Shown: positions 44,764 through 51,607 of the stretch, in pieces
Numbering within the stretch: position 1 is the stretch's first letter
Layout: the number at the start of each line of letters is the position of its first letter
From: Streptomyces sp. NBC_01497
GTDB taxonomy: Bacteria > Actinomycetota > Actinomycetes > Streptomycetales > Streptomycetaceae
Assembly: GCF_036250695.1 (NCBI RefSeq)
Contig: NZ_CP109427.1
Span: 2,356,001-2,420,000 of the forward strand
Reading direction: 5' to 3'
Length of the DNA stretch: 64,000 bases
Translations under genes and position numbers: made by a program
The notes under the pieces: model-generated
Seen by the model: only the letters and a program-made list of their open reading frames with translations
What the model was told of the DNA's origin: nothing
Database searches by the model: none

Positions 44764-46658
44764 CCACGTCGACCACCACGGGGCCGGCCCCCGGCGGCGC
44801 GGGGGGCGGCCCCTCGGGGGCCGCGGCCGAGGACGCGGCCGTCGTCGCCGCCGCGTCGGGCCCGGAGAACGACCCGTTCGACCGGGACGCGCTGCCCGCG
44901 CCGCGCGGCGCGACCCGCGCGCTGCTGGGCTCACTGCTGCGCCCGCTGCGCGGCGGCGTCGTCGTGACCGTCGTGATGCTGCTGCTCCAGCAGGCCGCCG
45001 CGCAGGCGGGCCCGCTGCTCGTCGCGTACGCCCTCGACCACGCGGTGCCCGCGCTGCGGCACGGCTCGCACGGGCCGCTGGTCGCGGTGGGGGCCGGCTA
45101 CGGGCTGAGCGCGCTGCTCTCCGGCTTCTTCCAGCACGCGTTCATCCAGACCTCGACCCGGGTCAGCCAGGCCGTGCTGTTCGACCTGCGCGGGCGGATC
45201 TTCCGGCACGCGCAGGTCCTCAGCGTCGACTTCCACGAGCGCTACACCTCGGGCCGGCTCATCTCGCGGTCGACCACGGACGTGGAGTCGCTGCGCGAAC
45301 TGCTCAACGAGGGGCTCCAGGAACTCGTCGCCGTCGTGCTGTCGTTCCTCTACATCGGGGCGACCCTGCTCTACCTCGACTTCGGCATGGGGTCCGTTGC
45401 CGTCCTGTCGTTCGTACCGCTCTACATGATGGTGCGGGTCTACCAGCGGCGCGCGGGAAGGGTGTTCGGCCGCCGGTCCACCGCGATCGCCGCGGTCATC
45501 GTGAAGTTCGCCGAGACACTCAACGGCATCCGCCCGGTGCGTGCCTTCCGCCGCGAGCGTGCCAACGACGCCGAACTCGCGGAGCTGAACGGGCACCACG
45601 AGCGCAGCAACGGCGACTCCATGCTCGAAATGGCGCGGTACGTCATCGGTTCACGGCTCATCGCGAACACCGCGGTGGCGGGCATGGTGCTGTGGGGCGC
45701 GTTCCGGGTCGCCGACGGCACGCTGGAGCTCGGCGTGCTGGCCGCCGCAGTGCTCTATCTGCGGCGGCTGTACGACCCGATCGACCGGCTCGGGATGTTC
45801 CTCAACGCCTACCAGTCCGCGGTGGCCTCGCTGGAGAAGATCGCGGGGCTGCTCGCGCAGGAGCCGGGCGTGATGGACGCCGCCGAGCCGCGCCCGCTGC
45901 CGCCGCGCACCACCGGCCTGCCCGGCCGCGAGGTGGTCTTCGACGACGTCCGCTTCGCGTACCGGACCGGCGGCGAGGTACTGCCCGCGTTCGCCCTGAC
46001 GATCGCGGCGGGCCAGACCGTGGCGGTCGTGGGGTCGACGGGCGCGGGGAAGTCGACGCTCGCGAAGCTGCTCGCCCGCTTCTACGATCCGACGTCGGGC
46101 AGGGTCCTGCTGGACGGGGTCGACCTGCGCGACCTGGACACTCCGGAGCTGCGGCGCGGCGTGGTGATGGTGACCCAGGAGGCCTTCCTGTTCTCGGGGA
46201 CGGTCGCGGAGAACATCGCGATCGGCAGCCCGGACGCGTCCCGCGAGGAGATCGAGGCGGCGGCCCGGGCGATCGGGGCGCACGAGTTCATCGCGGGTCT
46301 GCCCGACGGCTACGACACCGATGTGCGCAAGCGCGGCGGACGCATCTCGGCGGGGCAGCGGCAGTTGGTGGCCTTCGCGCGCGCCCTGCTCGCGGATCCG
46401 GCGGTGCTGATCCTGGACGAGGCGACGAGTTCACTGGACATCCCGGGCGAACGGGCGGTGCAGCACGCGATGGACACGGTGCTGCGCGGGCGGACGGCGG
46501 TGGTGATCGCCCACCGGCTCTCCACGGTGGAGATCGCGGACCGGGTGCTCGTGATGGAACAGGGACGGATCGTCGAGGACGGGGCACCGGCCGAACTGAT
46601 CGCGGGCGCGGGCAGGTTCGCGGGTCTGCACCGGGCGTGGCGGGAGAGCCTGGCCTGA
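44760..46658 (+). CDS. Heterodimeric ABC exporter subunit 2 (consensus Walker B)
   Basis: A 632-residue half-transporter. A low-complexity N-terminal extension (about 55 residues) precedes six helices. Walker A is AVVGSTGAGKSTLAKLLARF, the signature is altered (RISAGQRQLVAFARAL), and Walker B VLILDEATSSLD keeps the catalytic Glu. H-loop: VIAHRLSTVE. The pattern complements subunit 1: subunit 2's Walker B with subunit 1's intact LSGGQ makes one competent site; the other is degenerate, as in TM287/288 and related drug exporters. The two genes overlap by 4 bp. Confidence 0.92.
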   Translation: MTTSTTTGPAPGGAGGGPSGAAAEDAAVVAAASGPENDPFDRDALPAPRGATRALLGSLLRPLRGGVVVTVVMLLLQQAAAQAGPLLVAYALDHAVPALRHGSHGPLVAVGAGYGLSALLSGFFQHAFIQTSTRVSQAVLFDLRGRIFRHAQVLSVDFHERYTSGRLISRSTTDVESLRELLNEGLQELVAVVLSFLYIGATLLYLDFGMGSVAVLSFVPLYMMVRVYQRRAGRVFGRRSTAIAAVIVKFAETLNGIRPVRAFRRERANDAELAELNGHHERSNGDSMLEMARYVIGSRLIANTAVAGMVLWGAFRVADGTLELGVLAAAVLYLRRLYDPIDRLGMFLNAYQSAVASLEKIAGLLAQEPGVMDAAEPRPLPPRTTGLPGREVVFDDVRFAYRTGGEVLPAFALTIAAGQTVAVVGSTGAGKSTLAKLLARFYDPTSGRVLLDGVDLRDLDTPELRRGVVMVTQEAFLFSGTVAENIAIGSPDASREEIEAAARAIGAHEFIAGLPDGYDTDVRKRGGRISAGQRQLVAFARALLADPAVLILDEATSSLDIPGERAVQHAMDTVLRGRTAVVIAHRLSTVEIADRVLVMEQGRIVEDGAPAELIAGAGRFAGLHRAWRESLA

Positions 46659-46729
46659 CGGGGCCGGCCGGCCGGCGGATCCGCGGCCCGGGCACGCGCC
46701 CTCGCGCCCGCGTCCCCCTGGCCGTCCGG

Positions 46730-46782
46730 TCCGGCCGCGTCGTCCGGCCGCGTCGTCCGGCCGCGTCGTCCGGCCGCGTCTC
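46730..46782. repeat. 13-bp tandem repeat, four copies
   Basis: The unit ccggccgcgtcgt is repeated four times (last copy partly changed to c-t-c-c) directly after the ABC exporter operon. Units abut without spacers. Confidence 0.8.
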
Positions 46783-46960
46783 CCGACCGCCGCCTCAGAC
46801 GCCCGGCGCGGCTTCGGCCCGTCTGCGTTGCGGCGCCTGCCCGCGTCCGGTGTGGCCGGATCGCTTCGGTGGCACAGGAATGTGTGCGGTGCGCCGGCGA
46901 CCCGCCGCGCGGGCACCGTAAAGGGGCCGCTACGTCCCGGTTGGACACCGTTTCCCTGAC

Positions 46961-46976
46961 CGTCATGTACATGACG
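46961..46976. promoter_or_regulatory. 16-bp perfect palindrome, candidate operator
   Basis: cgtcatgtacatgacg is its own reverse complement. It lies about 200 bp upstream of the M4 metalloprotease start. It looks like a dimeric repressor site (TetR- or GntR-like half-sites 'cgtcatg'), though the regulator is unknown. Confidence 0.5.
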
Positions 46977-47172
46977 TAACACCGTCGCAACACCGGCCGC
47001 TCCTGTGCCGACAGCCTCGCGGCGGGCGCTTTCCGGTCAATGAATTGACGCGCTCCTGACAACAACATCGCTCTCCTGCGAGTCTTCCTGCGTTCGGCAG
47101 ACGCTCCGCAAGCACGTGCACATACCGGGCGCCGACCCCGTGCCCGGTACCCCCCTCGCACAAGGAGACAGC

Positions 47173-48855
47173 GTGAGATCCACGCCCAAACGCCGCGCCG
47201 TGACAACCGGTGCCGCCGTCGCCGCAGCCGCCCTGCTGGCCGTCAGCGTCCAGGCCGGCACCGCATCCGCCGGTGGCGAGAGCGCACAGGGCGCGGCACC
47301 CGCCGCGCTCGTCGCGGCGGGCTCGGACGCCAGGCCCGGCGCCCTGCCCCGCGAGCTGAGCCCCTCGCTGCGCGCCCAGTTGATAGCCCAGGCCGACGCC
47401 GGCACCACGGCACAGGCCAAGAAGCTCGACCTCGGCGCCCAGGAGAAGCTCGTCGTCAAGGACGTCACCCAGGACGTCGACGGCACCACGCACACCCGCT
47501 ACGAGCGCACCTACCAGGGGCTGCCCGTCCTCGGCGGCGACATGGTCGTCGCGACCTCACCGTCCGGGGCCACGACGTCCGTCGTCGCGTCCTCGAAGGC
47601 GTCCCTCGCGGGCGTCGGCACGACCGCCGCCGTGGCGCCCGCGACCGCGAGCAAGCAGGCGCTGACCGCCGCCGCCTCGGCCGGTTCGTCCAGGACCGCT
47701 CCGGACACCGCGCCGCGCAAGGTCGTGTGGATGGCCGAGGGCGCCCCGGTGCTCGCCTACGAGACGGTCGTCGGCGGGTTCCAGGAGGACGGCACCCCCA
47801 ACCAGCTGCACGTCGTCACCGACGCCTCCACGGGAAGCAAGATCTTCCAGTGGCAGGGCATCGAGACCGGTGTCGGCAACACCGAGTACAGCGGCCAGGT
47901 GACCGTCAACTCCGTCAAGTCCGGCTCGACGTACCAGCTGACGGACACCCCGCGCGGCGGCCACAACACGTACAACCTCAACCGCGCCACCAGCGGGAAG
48001 GGCACCCTGTTCGCCGGCCCCGACGACGTGTGGGGCAACGGCGTGGGCTCCAACACGGAGACCCCCGCCGCGGACGCCGCCTACGGTGCCGGGCTGACCT
48101 GGGACTACTACAAGAACGTGCACGGCCGCACCGGCATCAAGGGCAACGGCGTGGCCGCGTACTCCCGCGTCCACTACAGCAGCGGCTACGTGAACGCGTT
48201 CTGGGACGACTCCTGCTTCTGCATGACGTACGGCGACGGCGCGGGCAACAAGGCGCCGCTCACGGCGATCGACGTGGCCGGGCACGAGATGTCCCACGGC
48301 GTCACCGCCGCCACCGCGGGCCTGGTGTACTCCGGCGAGTCCGGCGGCCTCAACGAGGCCACCTCGGACATCTTCGGCACGGCCGTCGAGTGGTACGCGA
48401 ACAACGCCACGGACCCAGGCGACTACCTGATCGGCGAGAAGATCAACATCAACGGCGACGGCACCCCGCTGCGCTACATGGACCAGCCGAGCAAGGACGG
48501 CGGCTCCGCCGACAACTGGTCCTCCAGCGTCGGCCGGCTCGACGTGCACTACTCGTCCGGTGTCGCCAACCACTTCTTCTACCTCCTGTCCGAGGGCAGC
48601 GGCGCCAAGACGGTCAACGGCGTCAAGTACAACTCGCCGACCGGTGACGGCAAGCCCGTGACCGGCATCGGCCGCGCGAAGGCCGAGCAGATCTGGTTCC
48701 GCGCGCTGAGCACCAAGTTCACGAGCAACACCAACTACGCGTCGGCGCGCACGGGCACCCTCGCCGCCGCAGCCGACCTGTACGGCAGTGGTTCCGCCGA
48801 GTACAACGCGGTGGCGAACGCCTGGGCGGCCGTGAAGGTGGGCGCCCGCCCGTAA
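47173..48855 (+). CDS. Secreted M4 family metallopeptidase (thermolysin-like)
   Basis: A 560-residue secreted zinc endopeptidase. Signal peptide ending near TASAGG; FTP/PepSY-type propeptide (about 80-235, e.g. THTRYERTYQGLPVLGGDMV); catalytic domain from about 245. Zinc-binding and catalytic motif DVAGHEMSHGVTA (His, His, Glu near residue 372), third ligand Glu in GGLNEATSD, and the downstream catalytic His in VHYSSGVANHFFYLL. GTG at 47173 after aaggaga RBS. Comparable to the neutral M4 proteases of Streptomyces. Isolated gene with its own terminator. Confidence 0.95.
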   Translation: MRSTPKRRAVTTGAAVAAAALLAVSVQAGTASAGGESAQGAAPAALVAAGSDARPGALPRELSPSLRAQLIAQADAGTTAQAKKLDLGAQEKLVVKDVTQDVDGTTHTRYERTYQGLPVLGGDMVVATSPSGATTSVVASSKASLAGVGTTAAVAPATASKQALTAAASAGSSRTAPDTAPRKVVWMAEGAPVLAYETVVGGFQEDGTPNQLHVVTDASTGSKIFQWQGIETGVGNTEYSGQVTVNSVKSGSTYQLTDTPRGGHNTYNLNRATSGKGTLFAGPDDVWGNGVGSNTETPAADAAYGAGLTWDYYKNVHGRTGIKGNGVAAYSRVHYSSGYVNAFWDDSCFCMTYGDGAGNKAPLTAIDVAGHEMSHGVTAATAGLVYSGESGGLNEATSDIFGTAVEWYANNATDPGDYLIGEKININGDGTPLRYMDQPSKDGGSADNWSSSVGRLDVHYSSGVANHFFYLLSEGSGAKTVNGVKYNSPTGDGKPVTGIGRAKAEQIWFRALSTKFTSNTNYASARTGTLAAAADLYGSGSAEYNAVANAWAAVKVGARP

Positions 48856-48875
48856 CCACCGGCGGCGCGGCACCG

Positions 48876-48908
48876 GAGCCGACCGGGTCCACCCGACCCG
48901 GTCGGCTC
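48876..48908. terminator. Hairpin terminator after the M4 protease gene
   Basis: gagccgaccgggt (48876-48888) pairs exactly with acccggtcggctc (48896-48908); 13-bp stem, 7-nt loop. It starts 21 bp after the stop codon. Confidence 0.75.
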
Positions 48909-48980
48909 TGCCGTGCCGGACGCTCCCCTTACCCTGGAGGCGGTCCGTGTCCCGCCCCCTCTTCCTCCTGGAGTCCGCCC

Positions 48981-49898
48981 GTGCGTTCGTGGCGACGTTG
49001 TCTGGATCACGCGGGGGTGCGCTCCCCCCGGCTGCGCGCGGACTACACCGCCGCCGCGCGGTACCTGCGCCGCAGGGAACCCGCCCTCTACGGCGTGGTC
49101 CGCCTGCAGGCGCCGGCCGGCTTCCTGCCGCATGCCCTGACCGGCGCCTCCATGCTCGGCTTCACCGACGACGTGTGCGACAAGGGCACTCCCGAGGACC
49201 GGGTACGCCAGCTCGACGCCTGGACCGCCCACGTCACGCGGGCCCTGGACACCGGCGACTCGCACCATCCGCTGCTGCGGGCCTTCGCGCACTCGGCCGA
49301 GGAGGCCGGCCTGCCGCGCCACTGGTTCGACACCTATCTGACCGGCACCCGGATCGACCTGGAGTTCCCCGGGTTCGCCGACGAGGCCGCCTACCAGCAC
49401 TACATCGACACCCTGACCTGGCCCGGCATCATGCTGAGCACCGGCCTGACCCCGCACCTCGTGCCCGACGAGGAGTTCGCCACCTCCTGCCGGCTCGTCG
49501 CCGACGCCTGCCAGCGCACCGACCTGCTCACCGACCTCACCGAGGATGTGGCCGAGGGCAGGTTCGCGCTCCCGCGAAGCGACCTCGACCACTACGGCGT
49601 GACCCACGAGGACCTGGTCCGGGGCCGCCCCACGGCCGAGGTCCGGGCCCTGGTGCTCGCCACCGCGGACAAGGCCCGTGCGACGCTGCTGGAGGCGGGG
49701 CGCGTCGTCGGTGAGGTCCCCGTCGAGTACCGCCCGCTCGTCCGTGTCCTGCTCGGTCTCTACCACCACCGCCTCGACGTGATCGGCGCGATGGGCGCCG
49801 ACGTCGTGCGCCGCCCGGTCCGGGACAACCCGGCGGACTGCCTGCGGCTGGTCGCGGACGCCCGCCGGGAGCCGCTGTCCCTGGCCCTGTCCGCGTGA
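48981..49898 (+). CDS. Squalene/phytoene synthase-like protein
   Basis: A 305-residue protein with the prenyl-transferase helical pattern. ARYLRRREPALYGVVRLQAP and SMLGFTDDVCDKGT contain the first aspartate-rich region as D-D-V-C-D rather than a clear DxxxD. TDLTEDVAEGRFALPRSDLD matches the second conserved 'D...D..eGR.ylP' motif. GTG at 48981. Because no other carotenoid or hopanoid gene is adjacent, the substrate is unknown, and activity could be lost or altered. Confidence 0.75.
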   Translation: MRSWRRCLDHAGVRSPRLRADYTAAARYLRRREPALYGVVRLQAPAGFLPHALTGASMLGFTDDVCDKGTPEDRVRQLDAWTAHVTRALDTGDSHHPLLRAFAHSAEEAGLPRHWFDTYLTGTRIDLEFPGFADEAAYQHYIDTLTWPGIMLSTGLTPHLVPDEEFATSCRLVADACQRTDLLTDLTEDVAEGRFALPRSDLDHYGVTHEDLVRGRPTAEVRALVLATADKARATLLEAGRVVGEVPVEYRPLVRVLLGLYHHRLDVIGAMGADVVRRPVRDNPADCLRLVADARREPLSLALSA

Positions 49899-50047
49899 CC
49901 CCCGGCGGCTGCGCGGTGTGACGCCGCGCGGCGGGACGCGTGACACCGCACCTCGCACGACGGCTCCCACCGCGGCCCGCAACGGCCGGCGGCCCGCCGC
50001 CCGGACCGTATGCGTACGATCCGGGCCACGGGGCCGCCTTTCGCCAC

Positions 50048-50095
50048 TGCTGACTGCTGTGCTGACTACTTACTGCCGACTGCCGACTGTCCAGG
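50048..50095. repeat. Short imperfect ctgact/gccgact repeat before the alginate-lyase stop
   Basis: Several 6-8 bp pieces (ctgactgctgtgctgact, then tgccgactgccgactg) repeat in the roughly 200-bp space between the convergent phytoene-synthase-like gene and the alginate-lyase-like gene. No strong terminator stem is evident. Confidence 0.4.
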
Positions 50096-50096
50096 C

Positions 50097-51335
50097 CTAG
50101 TTGGGGTTCTTCGCGTTCGTGAGGGTCTCCCAGGCGACGAACAGGTCGTTCGACCCGGCGGGCCGCTGCCGCTCGGTCAGTGCCTGGGTGTTGGTCATCG
50201 CGACGCCCTTGCGGGTGTTCAGCGCGTTGAAGCCGACCTCGGTGATCGGACCGAGGCCGAGGGTCAGGTTCTTGCCCGGGCACAGGGTGGAGGGCTTGGA
50301 CGCGGCCCCCGTCTCGAACTTCGACTGGAAGCCGAGAGCCTGCCGCAGCCGCTCGCCGACCTGCGGGTACAAATCCTGTCCCTGGATGCGCGCGGTCTCG
50401 TAGACGTGGCCGATGTTCGAGATGCCGTAGCCGGTGTGGGTGAAATCGCGGCAGGTCTCCTGCGTGACCCCCGCCATGGAGGCGTCGAACGTCGACTGGC
50501 CCTGCCAGTAGCTGACGATCTTGTCGCGGGTGTCGAGGTTCTGGCTCGGTACCGTCTTCGGCAGGCTGCCGTCCGTGGGCAGGTAGACGTAGGCGGCCGT
50601 GCGGGTCAGGTACTTGGAGATGGCCGTGTCGTAGTCCGTCTTGTCGTCGAGGTAGACGGAGATGCTCACCGCCGCCTCCATCATCGTCAGCTCCCAGTTC
50701 CCGTTGGAGTTGGAGCCCTTGATGAGGGTCGGCATGTAGACGTTGCGCAGCATCGTGTCGAAGCGGCCCTCGTTCGGCCAGTTCCCGTACACGTGCTTGA
50801 TGATCTCCGCGGCCTTCGGCCAGGAGGCGCCCGCCCAGCCGGTCTGCAGCGGGGCGTTGGAGTTGGTGTGCTGCTGGATGGTGGCCGACCAGGCGTCCAT
50901 GAGCTGGATCGACTTCTGCGCATACCGGTCGTCGCGGGTGATGTACCAGGCGAGGGCGTCGGTGTACGCGGCGATCGCGTCCTGACGCTCGTCGGTACAG
51001 CCGTTGTTGGGGTTGGAGTACGAGCCGCACTCGACGTTGGCCCGGGGCGCGGGCGTCCGGTTCAGGTCGGCGTACTTGCTGGAGATCATCTGGTTGTAGG
51101 CGGACTTCCAGGGCTCCGTGCCGGCCTGGACCTTGCCCCGCACGAAGTCGAGCTGTGCGGTGCTCAGGTTCACGCCCGGGTGGACGAAGGCGGCCGGCGC
51201 GGCGGCCACCGCCGGGGCGGCGGCGGGGTGCGCGGCGGGCCCTGCGGCCGACGCGGGCGCCATGCAGAGGGCCGCGGTGATGCCGGCGAGTGCGGTACCG
51301 AGCCCGATGAGGCGCGTGGTCTTTCCGGTGCGCAT
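50097..51335 (-). CDS. Secreted alginate lyase family protein
   Basis: A 412-residue exported protein with signal ending near APASAAG. The (alpha/alpha) toroid core contains HPGVNLSTAQLDFVRGKVQ, NRTPAPRANVECGSYSNPNN and SNSNGNWELTMMEAAVSISV, matching the alginate-lyase (PF05426/PL5-like) family. The 'NGNWE...M..A' segment and later TGYGISNIGHVYETARIQGQ are typical. ATG at 51335 with ggaag-type RBS. Actual substrate in a soil actinomycete may be another polyuronide. Confidence 0.85.
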   Translation of the reverse strand: MRTGKTTRLIGLGTALAGITAALCMAPASAAGPAAHPAAAPAVAAAPAAFVHPGVNLSTAQLDFVRGKVQAGTEPWKSAYNQMISSKYADLNRTPAPRANVECGSYSNPNNGCTDERQDAIAAYTDALAWYITRDDRYAQKSIQLMDAWSATIQQHTNSNAPLQTGWAGASWPKAAEIIKHVYGNWPNEGRFDTMLRNVYMPTLIKGSNSNGNWELTMMEAAVSISVYLDDKTDYDTAISKYLTRTAAYVYLPTDGSLPKTVPSQNLDTRDKIVSYWQGQSTFDASMAGVTQETCRDFTHTGYGISNIGHVYETARIQGQDLYPQVGERLRQALGFQSKFETGAASKPSTLCPGKNLTLGLGPITEVGFNALNTRKGVAMTNTQALTERQRPAGSNDLFVAWETLTNAKNPN

Positions 51336-51394
51336 GTGGGGGATGCCTTCCGGTGCGGGGGATGCCTCAACTCCGCCCGGCATCCCGTTCAGTT

Positions 51395-51410
51395 GTTCAT
51401 CAACGTGAAC
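51395..51410. promoter_or_regulatory. Inverted repeat gttca-N6-tgaac upstream of the alginate-lyase-like gene
   Basis: gttcatcaacgtgaac lies 60 bp upstream of the ATG and resembles a dimeric repressor half-site pair. An extra gtgaac occurs near 51425. Candidate operator for substrate-controlled expression. Confidence 0.4.
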
Positions 51411-51542
51411 GCCGGGTGAAGTTGTGAACGTATTGACAGGGAAGGTAGAGCCGTCGCACAGCGCGCGTCAAGGTCCGTACCTTTACTGGTTCGTTGGGGA
51501 TTCCGGGCACCCCGGGTACTCCGACGCACCCCGGGCACGCGA

Positions 51543-51575
51543 GGCGCCCCGGAACCGGTTCGGTTCCGGGGCGCC
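51543..51575. terminator. Hairpin terminator downstream of glgP
   Basis: ggcgccccggaacc (51543-51556) pairs exactly with ggttccggggcgcc (51562-51575): 14-bp stem, 5-nt loop, 33 bp beyond the glgP stop. Confidence 0.8.
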
Positions 51576-51607
51576 CGGGTGCCTCGTGGGGCCGGTGGCC
51601 GGATCGG

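Larger units (their letters stand above)
46659..47172. other. 514-bp intergenic region upstream of the M4 protease gene
   Basis: Holds a 13-bp tandem repeat (46730-46782) and a 16-bp palindrome (46961-46976), listed separately. No coding frame with Streptomyces-like codon bias was seen. The section 47040-47110 is less GC-rich and probably contains the protease promoter. Confidence 0.5.

Noticed and set aside
46730..46782. Possible CRISPR-like repeats
   Set aside because: Units of 13 bp abut without spacers; no cas gene nearby.
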